In this document: one piece after another, positions 46,823 through 58,765 of the stretch | Numbering within the stretch: position 1 is the first letter of the stretch | Layout: every line of letters begins with the position of its first letter | From: Myrica gale | Lineage: Eukaryota; Streptophyta; Magnoliopsida; Fagales; Myricaceae | Length of the DNA stretch: 64,000 bases | Direction of reading: 5' to 3' | Assembly: GCA_963930655.1 (NCBI GenBank) | Contig: OZ005615.1 | Location: forward strand, 15,518,001-15,582,000 | Position numbers and translations under genes: made by a program | Notes under the pieces: generated by a model | What the model was told of the DNA's origin: nothing | The model's input: only the letters and a program-made list of their open reading frames with translations | The model's database searches: none

Positions 46823-48192
46823 TTGTCATCTGCCACTTCTTCCTCTTCCTCTCTTCCTTTGGACGATAGTTTTCCTGATGAGCAACTTTTTGTAGTTAAT
46901 ATAATTCTTTGGTTTGCTGACATAGTTAATTATTTGGTGACTGAACAGGTACCTTCTGAATGGTCTCTTCAAGACAAGCGTAAATTTCTTGCGGAGGTAA
47001 GGCACTTTTATTTTGATGATCCTTATATTTTTAAATACTGTTCAGACCAATTGATTCGAAGATGCATTCCTGATGTTGAGTTTTCTTCCATTTTGGAGTT
47101 TTGTCATAAGGGCGCATGTGGTGGTCATTTTTCTGCAAAGAAAACAGTAGCCAAAATTTTACAAAGTGGTTTTCATTGGCCTTCTATGTTCAAAGATGCT
47201 TACAATTTTTGTAAGACTTGTGACTCTTGTCAAAAGTTGGGAGCCATCACAAAAAGAAACATGATGCCTCTCTCCCAAATTCTTACTTTGGAAATTTTTG
47301 ACTGTTGGGGAATTGATTTCATGGGTCCTTTTTCAGTTTCCTTTGGACATACATTTTATTGGCTGTGGATTATGTTTCTAAATGGGTGGAGGTCATAGCT
47401 TGCAAAACAAATGACCATCGTGTTGTCTTTAAAATTCTGCAATCTCTTTTTGCTCGTTTTGGTATGCCCAAGGTTATCATTAGTGATGGGGGTTCTCATT
47501 TTTGTAACAAACGGTTTTCCAACCTTTTGAAGAAATATGGAGTTACTCATCGAGTCTCTACTCCATATCACCCCCAAACAAATGGGCAAGATGAGTTAGC
47601 AAACCATGAGATAAAAATCATTTTGGAGAAAACAGTTAATCCTAATAGAAAGGATTGGTCCCTTAGACTTCTTGATGCCTTGTGGGCTTATCGCACTGCT
47701 TTTAAAACTACTCTTGGCATGTCCCCATACCGTCTAGTTTATGGTCGTGCTTGTCACTTACCTGTTAAGATTCAACATCGTGCTCTTTGGGCCATTAAAC
47801 AAGTTAACATGTCACTTGATGAAGCTTCAGGGTTGAGAAAATTGCAGATTGCTGAATTGGATGAAGCTCCTCGCAATGCATATGACAATGCTCAATTGGC
47901 AAATGAGCGCATGAAAATCCTCCACGATCAGAGGATTCTTCCCAAACACTTTGTACTTGGACAGGAAGTTTTTCTTTACAATTCTCACTTACATATTTTT
48001 CCTGGTAAGTTAAAGTCTCGCTGGCATGACCCTTATATCATCACCAAAATTCATGATCATGGGGCGGTGGAAATTCGAAATCCCAAAAGCGGTACATCTT
48101 TTACTGTCAATGGTCAGCGCCTTAAACCCTTTCTTTCTCCTTATGATCCCAGCGCTGAAACTCAGGTTGTTCACTCCCCTTGTGACTTTTGA
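46823..48192 (+). pseudogene. Athila integrase
   Basis: Zinc domain EFCHKGACGGHFSAKKT ... CKTCDSCQ, first catalytic Asp in CWGIDFMGPF, frameshift near 47343, second Asp in ISDGGSHFCN and Glu in PYHPQTNGQDELAN. The C-terminal part is long and open to TGA 48192. One frameshift separates the two halves. Confidence 0.9.
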
Positions 48193-48857
48193 GTAGGATT
48201 TCCTTCTCTTGTACATATTGTTCTTTCTTTGCTGTATTTCGCATTTGTCACTTCTCCTTTTTCTCGTCTCTATTTTCCTCTTTCTTTTTTTGGCATTGAG
48301 GACACTGCTTCACTTAGTTGGGAGGAGGGATTTGCACGTTTTAGAATCATGCAATATATTCATTTACACTTGTCATTACAACATTGCATTTTACTGTGAT
48401 TAGGCTGAATTGCTGACTCCTAGTAAGCTGATGATGGTGGTTGAACTTTATTAATGCATGTTGACAACTATTTCCTTCTCAAGCATTCAAATTTGACATT
48501 GATGAAACGTGAATGATGATGTGAACTCTCTGGTTTCAAACTTTTGAAGTTTTTGGATGAAGGGCAAAACATTCTAAGAAATACCTATTTCTTTTACCTG
48601 ATATCTCTCAGTAGTCTTCATCTACATACCAATGACTAGAATAGAGAGGAGTACACTACAGGACTACTGAGCTGTACCATATAAAAAAAGAAAAAGAAAA
48701 AGAAAAGAAGAAGAGCAAAAGAAAGGGGCAACTTAAGTTGTTTTTGAGTCAGGGCTAGAAACAGTTGCCCAAACATTGGGGGTTAAGAAAACTCAACAAC
48801 CCTTACGAATAGAGTTGGCGCGAAAGCTGCTAGACCCTTCAGCTTTGAAGTAGTTAG
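48193..48857 (+). other. Athila 3' untranslated region
   Basis: No ORF with envelope-like features. Contains aaaaagaaaaagaaaaag and scattered purine-rich words. Confidence 0.5.
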
Positions 48858-49097
48858 GATCAATATTGATCAATCTTAAGGTCGAAACTCTTTTGGACAG
48901 CCAGTGGTAGAAATGAAGAATAAGAGAGAGTCAAGGTGATCAATATTGATCAATCTTAAGGTCGAAACTCTTTTGGACAGCCAGTGGTAGAAATGAAGAA
49001 TAAGAGAGAGTCAAGGTGATCAATATTGATCAATCTTAAGGTCGAAACTCTTTTGGACAGCCAGTGGTAGAAATGAAGAATAAGAGAGAGTCAAGGT
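48858..49097 (+). repeat. Three tandem 80-bp units
   Basis: Units start at 48858, 48938 and 49018 with gatcaatattgatcaatctt and appear identical. Identity implies recent expansion within an otherwise old element. Confidence 0.95.
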
Positions 49098-49293
49098 GAT
49101 AAATTGTAATTTCTCTAGACGTTTTGCCTCAATCCTATTATGCTGATATTGTTTGAAATTGTGAGAGGTAAAGTCATTGTGATTGAGAATTATTTTGATT
49201 GACAGACTTGCTTATGAATGAATTGTTGTCTCAATGCATCATTTTGTTTAATTACTTTTCGCTATTTTTTCTAAGAGACTAGCAAAAATCTAG

Positions 49294-49303
49294 TTGGGGG
49301 GTG
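49294..49303 (+). other. Athila polypurine tract
   Basis: TTGGGGGGTG lies directly before the 3' LTR start TGATTG at 49304. Confidence 0.8.
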
Positions 49304-50816
49304 TGATTGTATCACAATTTTGCTAATTTATCACTTGAGAAAGTTCCACAATTACACCATTTCCACTAGAAAATGAGAAAATTATGCTTTGGACATTAGT
49401 AAGGAGCGAATAGTTAATTTTGACAAAAGCAAGTGTAATTGAGTAATTTTAAGTTATTTGCTTTCTCCCCTCTCACCATATTTTCATGTCTCCATTTTCA
49501 TAAATACGATTGGAATATTTCCCTTATTACCTTCTGTTTTTATGTTTTGCACATGAACAATGGAGATGAAGTGGGCTCATGGAAGTGAGAGGGAGGCTGG
49601 AATCAAAGGGGTCGGTCGAGCGGTCGTCACGCGCCTGTCGAGCGTGAAGAGAAAATCCGGAGCCGCTCGAGCGCGCTGTCGCGCGTGAAGTCTCTGTGTG
49701 AATTCTGCTGGCCGCTCGAGCGCGACGTCGCGCGTTGATCGCACGTTAAGCCTCTGTGTGAACTTTCTTCATGGGCGCTCAAGCGGTACGTCGAGCGGTT
49801 GTCACACGTTACAGCTCTGTGTGAATTTCTTCAAAGGACGCTCAAGCGGACGTTGAGCACCGGTCGAGCGCGACACTTCTGACGCCATATTTGAGGGCAT
49901 TTTTGGAAAATGAAAAGAAGCCCTAGGGCTGGTGCTGAGTCACGATCGAAGCCCCCCCAAAAGCAGGTTTAAAAGAGAACATTTTGGTGCCAAAAAGAGG
50001 AGTTTGAAAGTTATATTTTGGCTGGTTCGTGGGTTGCTTTTGGGTGGCTGCTGAGTTTCCAAAAGCTCCAAGACTTTTCCTCATTGTTTTTCTCTTGTTG
50101 TTTTTTTTCTTCTCTTGCTGCTACCGTAGAGACCAAAAGCTTGTTGCTTTTGGCTTAGTTTCTTTTGAGCTTTTGGAGTACTTAGTTGCTTTCGGTTCTT
50201 TTAGCTTGGAGTCTCTTTTTTCTCTTGCTGTTGTGTAGACTGAATCTTCCATTTATATTGTACTTCCATTTCAGTTGCAGAACATATGTGGACCAAATGC
50301 CATGTTCCATTTATACTCCAGATATGAGTTTTGCCTTGGTTCCATTTCACTTCCTTAATGTTAGATTAGTGTTTGAGTTTGTTTTTGTTAGTTGGATTGA
50401 GTATGGGCATGAATGGGTTGTGACTAGCTAAAGTTGGGTACTAAGTGTTCGATGAAATGTCTCTGAGAGCAAGTTTAATGTCAACCGATGTTTATTCGAC
50501 AACTACTTGAGTTTATCAAGTTTCAACTCCACCTCATGCTATTTTATTATCATGTTTGCTTGTTAGCTCTTCATTAATCTCTTAGCATTTACATTGATCA
50601 CAACTCAAAATCATGGATGGTATCCAAAAGTCCAACCTTTCCCTTTGTAAACACCATTTCATTGTAAATAGAACATAACTTTCTTTTTTTGTAACGGTGG
50701 GTGGAATGAAAAATTGAAGACATCGTTCCTTGTAGAGATGACCTAGGACTTCCCTAGTATTACTTGACAACCTCCTACGCTTGGGAGTAACTCACTAATC
50801 ATTTTTAGTAGAGTCA
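49304..50816 (+). repeat. 3' LTR of the Athila element
   Basis: 1513 bp, pairs with 33825-35351. Includes a copy of the GCTCGAGC array at about 49612-49885, in which some palindromes have changed (gctcaagcgg). Confidence 0.92.
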
Positions 50817-50821
50817 GCAAT

Positions 50822-51345
50822 GTGGAAGCCTAGCTATTGCAGAGGAGATGCTTTCATATCTCCAAGAGTTATTTGGAGAGCAGAGTCGGTCTGTACACTG
50901 GTAGGTTATGAAACTGCTGATGACCACCAAAATGTTAAAGGGTGCTCCAGTTCGAGATCATGTGTTGAAGATGATATCACTCATCACTGAACTGGAAACA
51001 CTTGGTGCAGAAATGGACTGTGAGATAATGTTTGGAGTGATACTAGCATCTTTGCCTGAATCGTTCAACCAGTTCATATGAACAAGATGTGATGACTTTG
51101 TCAGAGCTACTCAATATGTTACAGACAGCTGAAAAACTTATCATACATGAGAAATGTTCTCTAATGGTAATGGACAAGTATACCAGCCACGCACTTAAGC
51201 CCAAGGGGAAGAATTTCAAAAAGAAGAAAGCGTCTCATTCAAAGAAAGAGGACACAAGCGACTCAGACAAGAAAGATAATGGAAATTGTTTCCATTGTGG
51301 GATGCTAGATCATTGGAAAGGAATTGTCCAGCATATCTAGCTTTG
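50822..51345 (+). pseudogene. Copia gag, part after the Athila insertion
   Basis: Reads EEMLSYLQELFGEQSRS, DHVLKMISLITELETLG and ILASLPESFNQF, the UBN2-type Copia gag core. A frameshift follows, then Lys-rich sequence and a CCHC knuckle CFHCGMLDHWK with a one-base loss before the last Cys (about 51289-51330). Confidence 0.85.
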
Positions 51346-52888
51346 CTAAAGAAAAATGATCATTCTGAAGATATGTTTATCAATTAAAACTGACTTGATG
51401 GAGTGTCAATTGAATTTCAAGTGTCAATTTTGGCACAGCTTCTCACTTATCCAATATGATAGCAAGGGTTTAAGGAAACCTAGAAACAAGGTGATGAAGA
51501 AACTGATGGAGATGAGTGCAAGTGTTGCAGCTACCTCCATTAGAACTTTTGCATTCGAGTCCATGAAAGTTTGATATTGTAAATTTGGAAGACTATCTTT
51601 ATGTTCCAGAACTTTTGGAAATTTAGTTTCCTATTCCAAAACTTTATTTTTGTTTTGACACTTTTTATTTGCAATATTGTCTTTCTATTAACTCTAGTAT
51701 TATTGATAGAATGTTTTGAAATAGTGAATCGCTGACTCTGTGAATGTTTAAAATAAAAAATTGAACTTTATATGATATTGTTTAGTGGTAGATAAGTATA
51801 GATGTACTACCTATATACTTTTGGGTTTTCCGCCATTGAGGCAGCTGTTTATATTCTAAATAGGATACCTACTAAATCTATCCTAAAACTCCTTATGAAT
51901 CATGGACTGGTGGGACGAAGTCTGGATCATATGAGAGTATGTGGTGCTTATCTAGCTGACATCAAAGAGTTTGATGTGAAGACGCTGGAATCAAAAACTT
52001 ATTTGTAGGTTACACAAAAATGGTTTGTTGTGAATTATTTTATAAACCCAAGTGAACAAAAAGTGATTGTTAGAGGGAGAAATATTATTTTTTTAACAAA
52101 GGAGTACGACCTAAGCAAAGGTGAAGGTGTGACAGTTCTTGATGAAATAGTCAACTGAGCCGATATTTAAGGAAGATGAGATCAATAGAAAAGAGATGTT
52201 ACTAAACCTTCTGATGAGTTTAGAACTTCTCAGCTATTAATTTCTCATGAAACATGGAGGAGCCTTGTATTGACAAGAAGTCAGTGGAAGTCTAATAGTG
52301 TTTCTATTTCTTCTGTCAATAATATTCTACTTATGAGAATGATGTCGTGGATGAGGTCATCAGTGGAAAAGATGGTTCACGAACCATATTTTCCAAAATC
52401 AAAGACATTTGGAAGTGTTCCACATTCTTAGTCATGCAGTCAACATTATGAGTAGATATTAATTTGACATGGGCTCTAAAAGCTGGACAGTGGTCAAGCA
52501 TATTCTAAAATACTTGAGAAGTACTAAAAACTATTTTCTGGTATCCATAATTGAGAATTTACAGACTGTATCGAGATGCACAAGTTCAATTATTTTGATA
52601 TTTGATCAATTTTGAACTTGTGTATGTACATTAGGTAAAGGTAGATATAGTTGCAAGAGTTATAAGAGTTATATGACTGCAGACTCCCAACACTGAAAGC
52701 AAAGTACATAGAAAGAAGATACATGATATGGTAAATCAGAGTGATATAGTGATGGCTAGTGTAGTATCAACCTAGTACATTGCGGACTCATTTTCACGAA
52801 ATGACTGACTAAAAAATGTTTGAGACACATTTAGAGTCTGTATGAGTATGAGATACCTAGATAAATGGTTTTGAGTGCAAGTGAGAGA
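51346..52888 (+). pseudogene. Copia pol remnants
   Basis: Isolated conserved islands: the integrase C-terminal motif AAVYILNRIPTKSI ... MRV ... AHIKEF-like (about 51838-52000), and a reverse-transcriptase/RNase H island SWTVVKHILKYLRSTKNYF (about 52482-52540). Many stops and deletions. Catalytic motifs are lost. Confidence 0.75.
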
Positions 52889-54080
52889 TGTTGGAAATAT
52901 GCCCTCAAAACCAGTTATTAGAATAGTTATAAGATAATTATTTGTTTTATCGTCACATGTATTTATTACTTATTGGGTATAATGTTGTAACGTGCGACGT
53001 TACACAGTTATCTTATTAAATGAAATTGTAGAAAAGTCGTGCCCATGATTAATGAATAAAAAAGCGGGGAATATGACTTTTCGATTTCTTTTTCATTTGA
53101 CAGTTGTTCTAGAGACCAAGGTACATACTTATGTATAAATAAGTTTACACTCGTTGTGCCTTTATTAAATAGGATGATAGACTTTGTCATTGAGGTAGTG
53201 ACCTTAGGTAGACGAGTGGTGCACTGTAAGAGTACATGCATTGAACGAGATCAAATATGATGGAAGTGATCACTGATGTTGAGAAGATATTTCATACAAT
53301 TAATTTATTGTATCCTTATACCTGAGAGGTTTATGCAGGTCTGTTTATTTTGTACTTGTGCCTTGACCAAGTCATTTGGTGAGGATCTTTCTAGGTTAAA
53401 TATTCTAGACAATGTTGGGTCTTGTACAGGATAAATGAGCTTGTGTAAATGCTCAACTAGGAATCCACCAGTCTCTTTGTGAGACAGTATATTCAGCATG
53501 TCTGTATAAAATTAATATATATATTATATATTTATTTGTGAAATTGTTATAGAAACATTTTAAGAGTCCAACGAGTTATACATTGTGAATTAAGAATTAT
53601 ATGAACTAGGAACTTAATCGGTCATATTATTCTAGTCCTATTAGCTCATTTGAAATATAGTATTGTGGTAGGATAAATAAACAAATAATTGTTAGCAAAA
53701 AAAATTTCATGAAAAATTGTCTCATATCTCGGGGGTCAATTGTGATATGTTAATGGACATGATCACAATTTGTAGAAGTCCATTAATTTGAAATACAGAA
53801 TATAAGGGAGTTAAATGAAAGAGTTTTTCATGATGATCCTACGGGAAATTTGAAATCCATAAAGATCTCACACATAAGCACATGAGAAGTTTTGAATAAG
53901 CCATTATTAATAGCTTAGACTTCATTTGAGAGAAGGTGAAGTCATTTTCCAGAGAATTGTTCTCTCTCTAAAAACTCTCTCTCGACTTTTCTCTTAAGAA
54001 CTGTGTGTGTGTATCTAAAGGAGGTAGAACACTTGGGCAATAAGATTTCAATGATCCAGATTTCCGCTGTGAATCTTACA
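52889..54080 (+). repeat. 3' LTR of the Copia element
   Basis: 1192 bp, preceded by purine-rich aagtgagaga and followed by the AGAGT duplication. Confidence 0.9.
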
Positions 54081-54085
54081 AGAGT

Positions 54086-55862
54086 CACGAAACTGATAAT
54101 AGAAGTTCAAGGGCACGAGGCAAGGCAGGAATGAAGGCAACTCAATGAACCAAGTGTGGTGTCTGGAATTGGAATATTTGAGGAGGAAGGGTAAATTTGC
54201 TAGTTTGTCTGTAAGTGTGGTGTTTTTGTTTTTTTGGGTGAATTAATTGACATTTTGTGTGGATGGTTTCTGTAAGCATGATGTTTTCAGTAATAGCGAT
54301 GATTTATATTTTGGATTTTTTTAGGCCATTTGAAGATAAGTTTACAACTTGATGTTTTTCTGGGTGAATAAATTGACATTTTGTGTGGATGTGTTTTCTT
54401 GATGTATTTGACAAATTATGATTTTTTGATAAATATGACAGATTATAGTGATTATGTTCATTTGAATTAAGATATGGTTTTTTGAAAGTGTTGTTGAAAA
54501 TTTATTGACATTATGTAAGTGCTGAAAAATGGAAGTGTTGACATTATGTAAGTGCTGAAAAATGGGAAGTGTTGACAGTACGTTGTTCAAATGATAGTGT
54601 TGACAAATGAAAGTGTGGATAAAATGAAATTATTGACAGGATGGAATTGTTGACCCTATGCGGATGGAATTGTTGATCCGACGCAGCGACCTTATAAATG
54701 AAATTGTAGACCCTTCATTGCAAACAAACCCACGTAGCTTTAGAAATCGTATATCCTTTTATTTTAGGACTCCATTTATCATAGGTCATAGATTATTGCT
54801 GGTTCTTAATAAAAAAATTATAATGAATCACTACTGGAAATCATGTTACTTCGTTGAAAGCTCTATGCATAACACAAATTGAGATGCCTAGAGTTGTTAG
54901 AAAAGTTAACATTGACAAAATCTAAGTGAAACCGAGATTTCATTAACCAGAAGGCTATCACAAATGGTTGTTATTGACAAAACAATCTTCCAGTACAAGT
55001 ACAAAATAAGAAACTTATTTAGTCAAAGTCAGTTGCCTACAACATTACAACTTTACAAGCATCCTATAACAGAACTAATCAGTACAAAGTTAGTCGCTTG
55101 TGCACAAAAAAAAATGATCCTAGCAACAACAAACTACTCCAATAGGAACATAATCCTACGCATTGGTCCAACACCGACACATCCTAGCACTCAGAAGAAA
55201 CTAAGCCAAGACCCAATCAACACAACCACGAGTCGTTCTCTTTTCCCTCTCTCTTTGCCAAGCTGATACTCTAATCTCTTTGTCTTTCGAGCTGGGCTTG
55301 CCAAAACCTCTGAATTGGGGTCAGTTGGGGGATCAGCCCACTGAAAAAATCTACATGACTGCCTCTACAGAAACGAGGAATGAAGTTAAAAATTGAACAT
55401 AAATAGAAAAAAAAATGAATAATGAATTTCACTTTACTCTTCTCAAGATAAAATTTCAAACCATATCCCATTAAAACATTAGTATTGTTAGAATCATGTT
55501 TGTATTCACAATAATACTAAATGATATGACTTCAATGAATATATAGATAAGGCTGATGTGTATACTTGGATGTTACTCAGATTGGGGTATTATTATAACA
55601 ACACATACATATTTCTATACACACACAAGTATTATTATTATCATACTAATGAAATCTGCTAAGTGAGTCTTCAGAAATTATTTTGAAGCATAAAAGAAAT
55701 TCCCCAACGGATCAGAGAACAACATCACAGTGACCCACAATTATTGCAACTGAGAGAAAGCTTATTAATTAGGGGTTCCAAATGGGTCAAAGAGGGCAAG
55801 CTTAATTGGGGATGAAAAAATTATTGAAAATAAGGGCATTCCCAACAGGTCAAAGAATAAAG
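54086..55862. other. 3' region between the two genes of the large MULE
   Basis: The first 80 bases finish the transposase tail. The rest is AT-rich with short tandem words: tgacattttgtgtggatg twice (about 54250 and 54372), and a duplicated ttgacattatgtaagtgc block (about 54509-54572). A minus-strand stretch at 55271-55471 is open but unrecognised; it may be a 3' exon of the GRF gene. Confidence 0.35.
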
Positions 55863-56102
55863 TTATTGCAGCATCTTAGAAAACCACAATGAACGAAATT
55901 GAGTCAGAAACCAATACATTGCATGTGGTGAAAATCTTAAACGATGTGCACTATGAAAAAAATTATTCACCGGAGTTTTACCATATGAAGCACACCCATA
56001 AAATCGACGGCCTGGGTTGGACTCCGTCATGATCGTCCTCATATGAGCTCTCACACCACAATCGCATAGAAGATGGATATTTCTAGCAGTCGAATGTTTC
56101 AA
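55863..56102 (-). CDS. GRF-type zinc-finger protein, probable second MULE gene (first exon)
   Basis: An 80-residue frame starting MKHSTARNIHLLCDCGVRAH and containing TESNPGRRFYGCASYG, the core of the GRF zinc finger (Cys-x-Cys ... NPGRRFYGC). Only three of the four expected metal ligands are clear; the last Cys of the usual C-x-F-F segment is not evident (VNNFFH). Such small GRF proteins are abundant near plant transposons. It starts about 55 bases inside the right TIR and points toward the transposase, like the second gene of MuDR. Function unknown; probably a damaged first exon. Confidence 0.6.
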   Translation of the reverse strand: MKHSTARNIHLLCDCGVRAHMRTIMTESNPGRRFYGCASYGKTPVNNFFHSAHRLRFSPHAMYWFLTQFRSLWFSKMLQ

Positions 56103-56465
56103 ACCTGTGTTGCCACGACTTTAATTCGTCGTTGATGATGCGTCTGACTACGTAAAAGACATTTTAGGGTGAAGAGATTTTAGGTTTCAGGGATCTCAGT
56201 GTGAAAGGATTTTAGAGTTGTGAGATTTTAGGTTTCGGGTAAGGGATGTGAAATTTTGTTCGCGTAAAAGGTTAGGGTGGGATTTTTTTGTTTGCATGTG
56301 ACTATGCACGTTTTAAAAAAAAGTTGACATGGAACAAAATTGAATACACATCGAATAAAAATACGGGGGACGTGGCTACCGTTATCCACGTAGAACAATG
56401 TCATCCTCAGATGAGGGGAAGGACAAAATACACCATTGTAAATTCCCTAGAGACCTACTCAAGAC

Positions 56466-58765
56466 TAGGGCTGTTCAACCCCGGTGTAGGTGCCGGTTTT
56501 GGCCAAAACCGGCACCTACACCGGATATGCCGGTTTTTAAAAAAATGCCACCTACACCTACACCGTTAAGGGCAAAAACTGGCCCTTAGCGGTGACGTTT
56601 TTAGCGGTGGCGGTTTCCAGTAATCCTACATTCATATTGAGCCATTTTTTTAAACATATTACGCACATAGAAAATATAAACTCTACACTAATACAATCCA
56701 ATTCAATCCAAAATCAATAATATAATCTAAACTAATACAATCCAATCCAATCCATAGTATTTGCCTCTCTATTGTGCCTAGAAAAATGAAAAAAGTATAA
56801 GATACTATCTCCAGTAAACCTTAGATGATTCTATTTCTACTTTGTGCACTAGAGAGGTCACATAACCATCACACTGCAAATGTAAAACGGGATTTGCCTC
56901 CTATGCCCCTTTAACATGCAACCAGCTCTGTCTAAATGGTATGCTCACCAAGCTATTGTCTTCTAAATTCTCCTGTGTACCATGCTAGATTTCCACTCTC
57001 TAATGCATTGAAATCTTGAATCTCCACCTTTTCCCCTTTCCTTACCTATCCTCTTCCTCATCAACTTATAACTTTCTCCTCGACATTTCAGATGTTGTTT
57101 AGCTGCATCACTGCATGCTGCAACATCATTTCTTTCTCTATTTTATTGTTACCATTATTCCTTAAACTTGTTTCCTCTCCCTAAGTAGATACTCTCCTGC
57201 ATTCCCCTTACTTCATGCAAGCAAGGATGTTATGCTCTCTCTAACCAGTTCTGTCCTACTTAAATCCTCACTTATGCAGAACAAAATAGCCAAAGTAGAA
57301 AATGCATAATACTGAAATCAGAAATTTAAAGCTAAAAAGACAAACAAAGATAAACCATATGTAATTACTGGCGCAACACAAATGAATCCATAAAATTGCT
57401 GAGTACATCTATACACAGAGAGAGAGACGAAGAGAGTAAATCCAACAATAGGAAATTGATTTCTGCGTCGTTGCATTTCATGCATGGGAAAGAATGCATA
57501 TCCAAGAACACAGGCTACCCGACAGTATATGAAGAAACACTCTTTAGAATCTTAGGGTAAAGTGCACATCAAATCCAAGGGAACCGATTAATACCATATA
57601 GGGCTAGCCATATTCAGACCTAGAGTGACACAGTATTAAGTGAGCAAAACAATAGCAGTTTCATCAAAAGGCCAAGCCAAGTACAAAAATCAAGCTAGCA
57701 TAACTTTACAGTCATTCTGGTGTAAGCTTATCACATTGTCGTGCATTCTATGGCAAACAAAATCTTAGCCAACTCCACTTGGTAGCCAATTATACCAGTC
57801 ATGCTACCTAACAAACCAAACATTAATTCTTCTTTTTTTCTAAATAAACCAAGCATTAATTCATTCTCTCTCAATAGTAAAAAAAAATTGAAAAATACCA
57901 TATGAAATAAATACCAAAGCAACTTCCATGTGAAAACGGACATCAAATTAGGCACAGAATGCAGCAATACAGACCTGTCCACGCTGCGATGCTCCAATTC
58001 AAGATCAATCTTTCGCCAATCTTTACCTTGCTCTTCAAGCAAAACTTCCCTGGGCTTTGCATCCCCGAAAGGATTCACCTTTGACCTTGGCTTCACCACA
58101 TTCTCGACACCCTGCTCAGGCCGGGTTGACTGCGCACTGGAAGGCCTGCTCGAGTGAGCACTCGTTGGTGTACTTGCTTTCTTAGCCTCAATTTCTGAGT
58201 CCCTTTTCTTCCAATCGAAACCCTTCTCTGCCAAAACCTCCTCTCTAGGTCGTGCTGCGCCGAACGGGTTGGTCTTATTCGTCTTCACCTCCACCACCGG
58301 CGGTTCATTCACACCCAAATCCCCACAAGGGGGATTCAAAACCAATCGGGGCCGTTCCCGCTCACTCTCAGAATCACAAGCATTTGGCATGAGAAACTCA
58401 AGTGCAAGTGAGAGTTCTCGCGGCGATAGCGAGGGTGAGGTTTTGCAGACGGAACGAAGACATGAATGAGGATAGAAAGAAGAGCTTGGCAGTTGATCTC
58501 GCCATTTCTTTCCGCTCCCTCTAACGAATAACATCATCTACTCACAATGGGATTGGGGGGGGATTTGCTGGAAGATGAAAAAAAAAAGGGGAAACTCGGT
58601 TCTCGGTCCCCTGGGTTCCCGGTGCCGGGGAACCCGGGAATACCCCCGGTTTTCCCCCAAAATGAGGCACCGGCACCTACACCGGTTTCCCGGTCCCCCG
58701 GGTTCCCGGTGCCGGTGTCGGGGCCGGTGCCACCGGAATTTTTCCGGTGGCACTGAACAGCCCTA
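56466..58765. mobile_element. Nonautonomous hAT carrying an eIF4B gene fragment
   Basis: 2300 bp, starts TAGGGCTGTTCA and ends TGAACAGCCCTA, a perfect 12-bp inverted repeat typical of plant hATs. Flanks CTCAAGAC (56458-56465) and CTTAAGAC (58766-58773) are an 8-bp duplication with one change. Subterminal zones are packed with ccggt/accgg words, likely transposase-binding repeats. No hAT transposase inside. Confidence 0.9.
57974..58537 (-). pseudogene. Captured fragment of eukaryotic translation initiation factor 4B
   Basis: Open on - for 188 codons. Residues about 59-188 match the plant eIF4B middle region: ERPRLVLNPP, KTNPFGAARPREEVLAEKG, SEIEAKKAST, a Ser/Arg-rich linker, KVNPFGDAKPREVLLEEQGK and DWRKIDLELEHRSVDR. 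It ends at GACAG|GTCTGT, which looks like an exon end with a retained GT donor, so capture was probably from genomic DNA rather than mRNA. The RNA-binding N-terminus and the C-terminus are absent. In the cell eIF4B assists eIF4A in unwinding mRNA 5' leaders; this piece could not do that. Confidence 0.88.

Larger units (their letters stand above)
33825..50816 (+). mobile_element. Athila-clade Ty3/gypsy element hosting two solo Tekay LTRs
   Basis: LTRs at 33825-35351 and 49304-50816, both TGATTG...GAGTCA. GCAAT is duplicated at 33820-33824 and 50817-50821. Primer-binding site for tRNA-Asp, protease with DLG, and the RT/integrase style indicate Athila. Without the solo LTRs at 37354 and 41840 it is about 9.9 kb. 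The reading frames are broken by stops and frameshifts. No envelope-like ORF seen. Confidence 0.92.
30601..54080 (+). mobile_element. Ty1/copia element (TNT/Tork-like), decayed, hosting an Athila element
   Basis: Both LTRs (30601-31856 and 52889-54080) begin TGTTGGAAATATGCCCTC and end GAATCTTACA. AGAGT is duplicated at 30596-30600 and 54081-54085. Primer-binding site at 31858, purine-rich aagtgagaga before 52889. Without the nested Athila it is about 6.5 kb. Gag, integrase and reverse-transcriptase remnants are recognisable but broken. Confidence 0.9.
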
